Assembly (NCBI GenBank): GCA_031254175.1
Contig: JAIRUY010000249.1
Coordinates: 1-5,519 of the forward strand
DNA length: 5,519 nt
Direction of reading: 5' to 3'
Origin: Treponema sp.
GTDB lineage: Bacteria > Spirochaetota > Spirochaetia > Treponematales > Breznakiellaceae
Shown: piece after piece, positions 1 to 5,519 of the stretch
Layout of the letters: every line of letters begins with the position of its first letter
How positions within the stretch are numbered: position 1 is the stretch's first letter
Program-made: the position numbers and the translations under genes
The notes under the pieces: model-generated
What the model was told of the DNA's origin: nothing
Database searches by the model: none
What the model saw: the letters and a program-made list of their open reading frames with translations, nothing else

Positions 1-602
1 TCTGACAGATGAATAACAAGACTTTCATTATCAAAGTAGTGTTTTTTGGACATGTAAGAATACGCGACTATTGTCGGAAGGCGGGCGATTATGTTTACGC
101 ACTGACGGATTACATTTTCCGGCGATTGGTTTTCCGGATCTTCATCAAAGGAATAAAGCGCCAACACCGAAGATGCCAGTTTATTCATTATGTCAGGAGA
201 AGGCGCCCTCATTATTACGTCTTCCGCGAAATTCTTCGGAAGCGCCCTTGAGCTGCCAAGCAGTTCTGTAAAATCTTCAAGTACATTTTTATTCGGGAGA
301 TTGCCGAAAAGAAGAAGGTAAACTGTTTCTTCAAAACAAAAACGGCTTTCTTTTGCCGCAGCCGCAGCAATATCTTCAACATCAATTCCCCTGTAATAAA
401 GCTTGCCGGGAACGGCTACCTTTTTTCCGTCAATAACATCGTATCCGTATACGTCGCCTACGCGTGTAAGTCCGACGAGCACACCGGTGCCGTCTGCGTT
501 GCGCAAGCCCCGCTTTACATTGTATTCCGTGTACAATTCACCCTTGATGTAATTGTCATGAGTAATTTCTTTTAGATGTTCCTTAAGGTTTATTCCGTCC
601 AT
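1..602 (-). CDS. gltA: Citrate synthase family protein, N-terminal 200 residues (3' end outside window)
   Basis: This partial gene encodes the start of a citrate synthase-family enzyme, which condenses an acyl-CoA (normally acetyl-CoA) with oxaloacetate in the cytoplasm. The frame is open from ATG at 602 to the window edge. The translation begins MDGINLKEHLKEIT and carries the stretch RGLRNADGTGVLVGLTRVGD (residues 31-50), which I recognise from the long N-terminus of clostridial-type citrate synthases. It then has KLYYRGIDVEDI (67-78), the family's conserved Y-R-G-x-D/E block, followed by helices of the large domain such as EETVYLLLFGNLP (91-103). Family members of this type are about 450 residues, so over half, including the catalytic His and Asp residues, lies outside. 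The start is fixed by AAGGAG at 609-614, six bases upstream. It follows the acyl-CoA synthetase by 14 bases, so co-transcription is likely. What is visible cannot separate citrate from 2-methylcitrate synthase. Confidence 0.9.
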   Translation of the reverse strand, partial: MDGINLKEHLKEITHDNYIKGELYTEYNVKRGLRNADGTGVLVGLTRVGDVYGYDVIDGKKVAVPGKLYYRGIDVEDIAAAAAKESRFCFEETVYLLLFGNLPNKNVLEDFTELLGSSRALPKNFAEDVIMRAPSPDIMNKLASSVLALYSFDEDPENQSPENVIRQCVNIIARLPTIVAYSYMSKKHYFDNESLVIHLS

Positions 603-616
603 TCGCTTCTCCTTCC

Positions 617-2470
617 TTATTTTGCGTCTTCTTCACGTATTTGAACACGGCGTATTTTTCCGCTTATTGTTTTCGGAAGCTCGCCTGCAAATTCCACGAT
701 CCGTGGATACTTGTAGGGCGCTGTAGTTTTCTTTACATGTTCCTGTAATTCAATTTTTAAATCTTCCGATGCTGTAAAATTTTTTGAGAGTACCACTGTC
801 GCTTTCACTATTGTCCCTCTGTCTGGATCGGGAACGCCTGTTACGGCACATTCAAGCACTGCAGGGTGTTCCATAAGCGCGCTTTCAACCTCAAACGGTC
901 CGATGCGGTAGCCTGAACTTTTGATCACATCATCATTGCGTCCTACAAACCAATAATAGCCGTCTTCGTCCATCCAGGCAACATCCCCCGTTTGGTAGAC
1001 ATTATTATTCCACACTTTTGCAGTCAGAGGCCCGTCCCGGTGATACCCGCTGAACATTCCCCACGGAATGCGTTTATCTGTGCGGACAACAAGCTGGCCT
1101 TCTTCACCCATATTGCATGAGGTTCCGTCTTCCCTTATCAGGTCAATATCATACCCGGGCGCGGGTTTTCCCATTGAGCCCGGCTTTGGCTTCAGCCAGG
1201 GGTATGTGCAAAGAGTAACCGTCATTTCCGTCTGGCCGTAACATTCACGGAGCTTGATTCCCGTGCCTGCCAGAAATTGATCATAAATTTCGGGATTCAA
1301 AGGCTCTCCGGCTACAAGACAGTTTTTAAGCGAAGAAAAATCATATTTTTTTAAATCTTCTTTTATGAGAAACCGGTATATTGTAGGAGGAGCACAAAAA
1401 CTGGTGAGACGGTACTTGCTCATGATTTCCAGCATTACAGTCGGCACAAAACGGTCATAATCATAAATAAAAATCCCGGCTCCGCACAGCCATTGACCGT
1501 AAAGACATCCCCACGCTGCCTTTGCCCAGCCGGTATCGGCAACCGTCAAGTGCAATCCTTCCGGCACAACCTGATGCCAGTATTTTGCTGTCGCTATGTG
1601 GCCGAGCGGATAGGTAAAATTATGCCGAACCATTTTAGGCATTCCTGTTGTGCCGGATGTAAAATAAAGCAGCATAATATCATCGTTGGAATTTACAATT
1701 TCAGGTTTATGAAAATCATCGGACGCTTCATTCATCATCGGGCTGAAATCTGCCCATTGCAAGATGTCTTCCCCTGTTGAAAATCCGGCTTCCTTTTTAC
1801 AACCTGTACCGGCTAATCCGGCATATCCATCCGTAATGCTGCCTGAAAATCCATTTGGTTCGGTCATTTTTGACGCTGTTTTGGCAATGAAGCGTTCCTT
1901 CATAACCTGCACCGGGTCTTGAGCTCCAGATGTGTAAACCGAGCGGACAAATGCTTTATAACGCAGATGCGCCATTCCGTAGGAAATTGCGCTTCGCGCC
2001 ATGATTGCCTCAGCTTCATGAATGCGGTGCATCAGCTCAGGATCGTCCACGCAGATAATACCCTTGATGTCGGCAGCGTTGCATCTGTAAACGATATCCT
2101 TTGTAGTAAGCAGATGCGTTGCGGGAATCGCGATTGCCCCCAGTTTATGCAGGGCAAGAATTACAGGCCAGAATTCCCAGCGGCGTTTCAGCACCAGCAT
2201 TACCGGATCGCCTCTGCCAATTCCGCCTTTGCGCAGAACATTTGCCGCTTTATTGGTGTGTTTTCTTATTTCTTCAAAAGTAAATGAGGCTTCCGCTCCT
2301 TTTTCATCGCACCACTGAAGCGCCCGTTCATTTCCTTTTTCCTCTGCCAATACGTCAATTACGTCATAGCCGAAATTGAAATTTTCCGGAATGTTGATTG
2401 TAAAATTTTTATAAAAATCCTCGTATGAATCAAATTCTGTCCGAGGTAAATATTTATCAAGCAATGTCAT
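617..2470 (-). CDS. AMP-forming acyl-CoA synthetase, medium-chain (ACSM-like) type
   Basis: This 617-residue enzyme of the ANL adenylate-forming superfamily activates a carboxylic acid with ATP to an acyl-adenylate and then to acyl-CoA, in the cytoplasm. The core motifs are present in order: the P-loop YFTSGTTGMPKMV (269-281), ECYGQTEMT (409-417), YQTGDVA with D496 (492-498), GRNDDVIKSSGYRIGPFEVE (510-529, R511 and the hinge region) and PKTISGKIRR (599-608) with the catalytic lysine K605. The sequence resembles mammalian ACSM and archaeal Macs enzymes, including SGYRIGPFEVESALMEHPAV and TAPYKYPR. Gly412 occupies the place of the acetate-limiting Trp in true acetyl-CoA synthetases (WWQTE), so a substrate larger than acetate is more likely; the exact acid is unknown. 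It is about 60 residues longer than usual because of an extra segment near 160-235. AGGAGA at 2481-2486 lies ten bases before the ATG. The gene lies 26 bases after the XRE/cupin regulator and 14 bases before the citrate synthase. Confidence 0.93.
   Translation of the reverse strand: MTLLDKYLPRTEFDSYEDFYKNFTINIPENFNFGYDVIDVLAEEKGNERALQWCDEKGAEASFTFEEIRKHTNKAANVLRKGGIGRGDPVMLVLKRRWEFWPVILALHKLGAIAIPATHLLTTKDIVYRCNAADIKGIICVDDPELMHRIHEAEAIMARSAISYGMAHLRYKAFVRSVYTSGAQDPVQVMKERFIAKTASKMTEPNGFSGSITDGYAGLAGTGCKKEAGFSTGEDILQWADFSPMMNEASDDFHKPEIVNSNDDIMLLYFTSGTTGMPKMVRHNFTYPLGHIATAKYWHQVVPEGLHLTVADTGWAKAAWGCLYGQWLCGAGIFIYDYDRFVPTVMLEIMSKYRLTSFCAPPTIYRFLIKEDLKKYDFSSLKNCLVAGEPLNPEIYDQFLAGTGIKLRECYGQTEMTVTLCTYPWLKPKPGSMGKPAPGYDIDLIREDGTSCNMGEEGQLVVRTDKRIPWGMFSGYHRDGPLTAKVWNNNVYQTGDVAWMDEDGYYWFVGRNDDVIKSSGYRIGPFEVESALMEHPAVLECAVTGVPDPDRGTIVKATVVLSKNFTASEDLKIELQEHVKKTTAPYKYPRIVEFAGELPKTISGKIRRVQIREEDAK
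1766..1993 (-). other. Extra segment in the acyl-CoA synthetase N-terminal domain
   Basis: Residues about 160-235 of the synthetase contain material I cannot match to the family. In ACSM-type enzymes the stretch from the 'EAE' helix (here 152-154) to the 'W-x-F...EAS' block (here W239 to S250) is about 30 residues, with a short beta strand (typically SLRIKLLV) between. Here it is about 95 residues. The insert is mixed in character, with basic and aromatic parts (HLRYKAFVRSVYTSG, 168-182) and then a Gly/Ser/Thr-rich part (NGFSGSITDGYAGLAGTG, 206-223). The frame stays open and the family sequence resumes cleanly, so it looks like an in-frame insertion and not a frameshift. The boundaries are estimated by eye against remembered homologues. 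Confidence 0.6.
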
Positions 2471-2496
2471 ATTTATTGCTTCTCCTGTTTATTAGG

Positions 2497-3051
2497 TTAA
2501 AAAACAAATGCTAAAAAGCGTGCTGCCTGTCCTCCCAAAGCTTTCATTCCATGAGGTTCGCCGGAGTCGTAATATACGCAGTCGCCGGGGCCAAGCTCAA
2601 TATCATGGCCGCTGATTGATATCAGCAGCCGCCCATCCAATACATAGTTAAATTCCTGTCCGGGATGAGTGTTAAGGCTAATAGGTTTATTTTCTGTTTC
2701 AACAGACGCTTCTACCAGAAACGGCTCTGCTCTTTTACGGTGAAAATTGTAAGCAAGGTTCCAATAACCGTACATTGGGCGGCGGCTTACTTCCGGCGCT
2801 TCTCCCGCACGTGTAACGCAGAATGTTTTTAATTTTGAAGTTGCCCCGCTTATTATCTCGGACAGATCAACCTTAAAGCGCGCGGCTATTTCTACCAGTG
2901 CAGTAACAGAGAAATCCTTTTCTCCCGATTCCCATGAGATATATTCGGCCTTGTCAAAACCCAGTTCCTGTGCCAGAGCTTCTGCAGAAATATTCTCAAT
3001 TTCTCTTAGTGCCCGCACACGAATGGCAATTTCTTTTACTTCTTCTTTCAT
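2497..3051 (-). CDS. XRE-family helix-turn-helix regulator with C-terminal cupin domain
   Basis: This 184-residue protein is a predicted DNA-binding regulator with a small-molecule sensing domain. Residues about 8-68 form an XRE/lambda-Cro type helix-turn-helix (VRALREIENISAEALAQELG, then the recognition-helix region KAEYISWESGEKDFS and a helix ending in FKVDLSEIISG). Residues about 110-184 form a cupin_2 barrel: NTHPGQEFNYVLDG (127-140) is motif 1 and GPGDCVYYDSGEPHGM (154-169) is motif 2 with H167. Motif 1 has N127 where the first His of the usual HxH metal site stands; H129 and E133 remain. It starts in an ATGA overlap with the rpiA stop and has GAGGG at 3058-3062 six bases upstream, so it is probably translationally coupled. 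The ligase gene follows by 26 bases, and I infer that it regulates this operon or a related acyl-CoA pathway. Its ligand and operator cannot be read from the sequence. Confidence 0.9.
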   Translation of the reverse strand: MKEEVKEIAIRVRALREIENISAEALAQELGFDKAEYISWESGEKDFSVTALVEIAARFKVDLSEIISGATSKLKTFCVTRAGEAPEVSRRPMYGYWNLAYNFHRKRAEPFLVEASVETENKPISLNTHPGQEFNYVLDGRLLISISGHDIELGPGDCVYYDSGEPHGMKALGGQAARFLAFVF

Positions 3052-3812
3052 TTTTTTCCCTCATGCAAAAGCTGTACTCCACGGACGTCTATTGCTCCGT
3101 TAAAACGGGCAATATAAACTACAGGAGGATTCCCTGTAAAGAAACCATTTTCCACTACGCCTGGAATTTTATTCAATTCAGCTTCCATTATTACAGGATC
3201 TACGGGAGAGCAAAAACGAATGTCAAGAACTAAATTCCCGTGTTCGGTGATGACAGGCCCGGCTTTTCGTACTGCTTCTCTAAGTTTAACATTTGCGCCG
3301 AATTTTTCAAGTGCTTTTGCGGCTTGTACCCTGGCAGCGGGAACAACCTCTACCGGAACCGGAAAGGCTAAACTTAAGTTTTCTACAAGCTTTGATTCGT
3401 CAACAACAATGGCATATGACAAGGATGCGTATGCGGCCAGCTTCTCAATCAACAAAGCGCCGCCGCCGCCTTTAATCAGGCGGTTTTGCGGATCAACTTC
3501 ATCCGCGCCGTCAATGGTCAGATCCAGTCCTGAGGAAAGTCTTTGTGAATTAAGGGAATATACAGGAATTCCGAATTTTTCACATTCTATTTCTGTTTGA
3601 AAACTGGTGGCAAAAACACTGATGTCCTGCAAAACTCCCTGTGTAAAAAGTTCTCCGACCCTTCGCACCGCATGTATGGCGGTAGAACCCGTACCAAGAC
3701 CGAGTTTCATGCCGCTTTTTACCATTGCATCAACAACAGCCCTGCCCGCACGCAGCTTTAGCTGCTCAGGCTGCGCTTCCTCTTTTATTGACCCGGTTGA
3801 ATCCTGTTCCAT
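3048..3812 (-). CDS. rpiA: Ribose-5-phosphate isomerase A
   Basis: This 254-residue cytoplasmic enzyme interconverts ribose-5-phosphate and ribulose-5-phosphate in the non-oxidative pentose phosphate pathway. The phosphate-binding loop GLGTGSTA is at 38-45. The catalytic block DGADEVDPQNRLIKGGGGAL spans 101-120 and holds D101, D104 and K114, and E123 follows. Their spacing matches D81, D84, K94 and E103 of E. coli RpiA exactly. The block DESKLVENL (138-146) and the C-terminal GVVENGFF (218-225) and VYIARFNGAI (232-241) also fit. An ATG 41 codons further upstream is in frame, but those codons lie over the aroDE 3' end and have no family similarity. I chose the ATG at 3812 because GGGAGA sits six bases before it. 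The N-terminus still carries about 15 variable, acidic residues beyond the E. coli enzyme (219 aa). It overlaps aroDE by 28 bases and the regulator by 4. Confidence 0.96.
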   Translation of the reverse strand: MEQDSTGSIKEEAQPEQLKLRAGRAVVDAMVKSGMKLGLGTGSTAIHAVRRVGELFTQGVLQDISVFATSFQTEIECEKFGIPVYSLNSQRLSSGLDLTIDGADEVDPQNRLIKGGGGALLIEKLAAYASLSYAIVVDESKLVENLSLAFPVPVEVVPAARVQAAKALEKFGANVKLREAVRKAGPVITEHGNLVLDIRFCSPVDPVIMEAELNKIPGVVENGFFTGNPPVVYIARFNGAIDVRGVQLLHEGKK

Positions 3813-5362
3813 GTATTGTCTCCCATTGTGATTATTCTGGATAAAATTTGTTTGGGGATTTCTCTTCCAAAAAAACATGAATACTGCCTGCAGGCCTGAC
3901 GGATTACCATATCGTACCCGTTGATTGTTCTGCATCCTGCAGCCGCAGCCCGCTTTAAGAATGGCGTTATAGGCGGTATATAAAGTAGATCCATTACCGT
4001 TTCTTTTCCCGTAAAAATATATTGTTCAAGAGGATTATCCTGTTCATCCATTTTTCCTGAGGATGTTTGAATAATTATGTTGGAGTATTTTGTCATCATT
4101 GCCGTTCCGTTGCTATCCAGTCCTCCCCAGCGGAAATTATATCTTAATGCGATAGCTCTTGCTTTATGAACAGTACGATTCAATATCAGAGCCTTGCCTC
4201 CCAACCGGTGAATCGCAAAGGCTGCTGCGCGCGCAACTCCGCCGGCGCCAATGATTGTAACTTTCTGGAACTTTAAATTCTTTCTTTCCAGAAACTCAAG
4301 AAGCGAATGTGAAAACCCAAAATAATCGGTATTGTCGCCAAACCAGTTCTCGATAGCTGCGCCGTTTCCTGTGAAAGTTTTGTTTTCTTTAGAAGTCCGG
4401 TGCATTGTATTGCATGCACCGATTGATTGTACTTCTGCTGAACTTTTTAACAATTTCGGAAGGACTGTTTCTTTATACGGTGCCGTAACCGAAAGACCCT
4501 GAATGTCCAGTTCTTTCGCAATTTCCATGAAATCATTTATAGAATCTGCCGGAAATGGCACATATACCGCGTCTGAATTTTCAAGGCCAAAAACAGTATT
4601 AAACAGCCATGGGCTAAGGCTGGCTGTTAACGGATTGCCCACAATACCATAAATTTTTGTCTTTTTTGTTACTTTCCGGAAGCGGTATAAATTTGCCAGT
4701 TCTTTCGCGTCAATTTGCGTATATGAACCGGGCAGTGTGTCATCAGGCAGCGCAAATGAATAACACAGAAAAGACCCGAATCTTTCCGCCAGTATTCTTG
4801 AATAAATACCCAGATGTCCCATGCAAATAAGAATTTTATCAAAACCTTTTATTTCTTTTGAGGCAAGGAACATCTTTAGAACATCGGCTGTGGAATTTGC
4901 CGTTATTGCCAGCTTTGGTATCTCATCACTTGACCGCCGCATGGATTTTATTTTTTCCGGAATATTGTCAATCGTACCTTCCATCTTATGGCAGGAACGG
5001 ATGATTCTGGTTCCAAAGGTTCTGGCTGCTTCTTCCAGACTGGGGACATCAAAATCATCTTCAAGATCTACATACGCGAAATTTTTCCTTGAATCCTCGC
5101 TGGCGTAAGCAAGTCCCCGCGCAAATAATTTTACTCTTGCGCCTTCGCCGCCTGAAAAATACCCTCCGTCAACGTCACGCCTTATCGTCATAATTATTGG
5201 CAGTCTTGCAAGTTCAGGGAAACGGCGTATGTACAGGCGTTCATCAGGCTCAAGATAATCTACGCGCAGTTCAACAATGTCTATAAAATTGCGGTATTTG
5301 TTCAGAGTTTCCAAATTCTGATCTATGGTTTTGCCGGTAAGACACAAGCATATTTTTGCCAT
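3785..5362 (-). CDS. aroDE: Bifunctional 3-dehydroquinate dehydratase (type I) / shikimate dehydrogenase
   Basis: This 525-residue fusion catalyses two consecutive shikimate-pathway steps, 3-dehydroquinate to 3-dehydroshikimate and then NADPH reduction to shikimate. Residues 1-225 are a type I (Schiff-base) dehydratase: ELRVDYLE (31-38), TIRRDVDGG (59-67), SCHKMEGT with catalytic H125, PKLAITANS with Schiff-base lysine K150, MGHLGIYSR (181-189) and LPGSYTQID (210-218). Residues about 236-510 are shikimate dehydrogenase: GNPLTASLSPWLFN (242-255), GLSVTAPYKE with catalytic K297, GACNT (315-319), GDNTDYFGF with D346, the nucleotide loop GAGGVARA (372-379), NRT (395-397, typical of NADP preference) and NGYDMVIRQA with Q489. 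Separate enzymes of about 250 and 275 residues add up to this length, so both halves look complete. AAGGG (5369-5373) lies six bases before the ATG. The 3' end overlaps rpiA by 28 bases. Such fusions are known in plants and chlamydiae and occur in other bacteria. Confidence 0.96.
   Translation of the reverse strand: MAKICLCLTGKTIDQNLETLNKYRNFIDIVELRVDYLEPDERLYIRRFPELARLPIIMTIRRDVDGGYFSGGEGARVKLFARGLAYASEDSRKNFAYVDLEDDFDVPSLEEAARTFGTRIIRSCHKMEGTIDNIPEKIKSMRRSSDEIPKLAITANSTADVLKMFLASKEIKGFDKILICMGHLGIYSRILAERFGSFLCYSFALPDDTLPGSYTQIDAKELANLYRFRKVTKKTKIYGIVGNPLTASLSPWLFNTVFGLENSDAVYVPFPADSINDFMEIAKELDIQGLSVTAPYKETVLPKLLKSSAEVQSIGACNTMHRTSKENKTFTGNGAAIENWFGDNTDYFGFSHSLLEFLERKNLKFQKVTIIGAGGVARAAAFAIHRLGGKALILNRTVHKARAIALRYNFRWGGLDSNGTAMMTKYSNIIIQTSSGKMDEQDNPLEQYIFTGKETVMDLLYIPPITPFLKRAAAAGCRTINGYDMVIRQACRQYSCFFGREIPKQILSRIITMGDNTWNRIQPGQ
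3819..3824 (-). promoter_or_regulatory. Shine-Dalgarno site for rpiA inside the aroDE 3' end
   Basis: On the minus strand GGGAGA lies six bases before the ATG at 3812. It decides the rpiA start over the upstream in-frame ATG at 3935. The site is within the last codons of aroDE, so ribosomes finishing aroDE cover it, an arrangement typical of translational coupling. Confidence 0.75.
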
Positions 5363-5371
5363 GATAAACCC

Positions 5372-5519
5372 TTAAAAATCGGGGCGGTAGATATATATTG
5401 CGGTGGCAAGAGCGGAACTATTAAAATTTACCCTTAACATTAACGGCCAGTCCCTGCCGGAAATTGGAAGGAGTATATGATCTCCCTTGTCTTCCGCGTT
5501 TCCCAAAACCAGTAAAACC
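5372..5519 (-). CDS. C-terminal end of an unrecognised protein (5' end outside window)
   Basis: On the minus strand one frame stays open from the window edge for 48 codons to a TAA at 5372-5374, nine bases before the aroDE start; the other two frames are closed by stops before it. The visible peptide contains HILLPISGRDWPLMLRV and ends in TAIYIYRPDF, with a balanced composition and hydrophobic alternation that look like real protein. The aroDE Shine-Dalgarno overlaps its stop codon, as in the rest of this compact operon. I do not recognise the family and give no function. The alternative is that this is an untranslated leader that is open by chance; the aroDE-proximal position and the codon pattern make a gene end more likely. 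Confidence 0.55.
   Translation of the reverse strand, partial: VLLVLGNAEDKGDHILLPISGRDWPLMLRVNFNSSALATAIYIYRPDF

Noticed and set aside
1919..2287. Plus-strand open frame of 122 codons opposite the acyl-CoA synthetase.
   Set aside because: It is antisense to a well-supported enzyme, has a Cys/His/Arg-rich composition typical of shadow frames, and has no recognisable domain. The other plus-strand frames were dismissed for the same reason.
3887..3896. Ten-base palindrome gcctgcaggc, a possible operator or site.
   Set aside because: It is in the aroDE coding sequence over ordinary residues, is not repeated elsewhere in the window and is not near a start codon.
3813..3935. Upstream ATG at 3935 that would extend RpiA by 41 residues.
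   Set aside because: The added residues are encoded over the aroDE 3' end, do not resemble RpiA, and the ATG at 3812 has a well-spaced GGGAGA.
4398..4421. Perfect inverted repeat with 7-base arms (cggtgca / tgcaccg) and a 10-base loop.
   Set aside because: It lies inside aroDE over the conserved GACNT region, has no T-run after it, and short arms like this arise by chance in coding DNA.
5376..5440. AT-rich stretch (atatatat) upstream of aroDE considered as a promoter.
   Set aside because: No -35-like hexamer lies 16-18 bases from the TATATA-like element, and the region reads as the end of a coding frame.

Overview
All genes in this window read on the minus strand, and the window appears to be the middle of one tightly packed operon. 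In transcription order (high to low coordinates) it holds: the 3' end of an unrecognised gene (5519-5372); a fused 3-dehydroquinate dehydratase/shikimate dehydrogenase (aroDE); ribose-5-phosphate isomerase A (rpiA); a small helix-turn-helix plus cupin regulator; an AMP-forming acyl-CoA synthetase of the medium-chain (ACSM-like) type; and the first 200 codons of a citrate synthase-family enzyme that leaves the window at position 1. Junctions are a 9-nt gap, a 28-nt overlap, a 4-nt ATGA overlap, a 26-nt gap and a 14-nt gap. Each start has a plausible purine-rich Shine-Dalgarno (SD). I see no terminator hairpin, tRNA, rRNA, mobile element, CRISPR array or convincing promoter, and no gene-free stretch over 30 bases.

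Organism: a bacterium of moderate GC with short intergenic gaps and strong GGAG-type SD sites. The AroDE fusion, the XRE/cupin regulator beside an AMP-binding ligase and the clostridial-type citrate synthase N-terminus would fit an anaerobic spirochaete (Treponema-like) or a Firmicute. This is an impression from the proteins and has not been tested by a search.

Functionally the window has two halves. The upstream half is precursor metabolism: RpiA interconverts pentose phosphates in the pathway that also supplies erythrose-4-phosphate, and AroDE catalyses the two steps from 3-dehydroquinate to shikimate. The downstream half looks like an acyl-CoA unit. A ligase activates a carboxylic acid to its CoA thioester, a citrate synthase-family enzyme can condense an acyl-CoA with oxaloacetate, and a cupin regulator just upstream may sense a related small molecule. 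That last link is inference from gene order.

I do not see a wholly new system here. The points most worth a second look are an extra segment of about 60 residues in the acyl-CoA synthetase, the regulator-ligase-citrate synthase arrangement, the overlap coupling aroDE to rpiA, and two substitutions at usually conserved positions (an Asp for Glu in the dehydratase domain and an Asn for the first His of the cupin motif).
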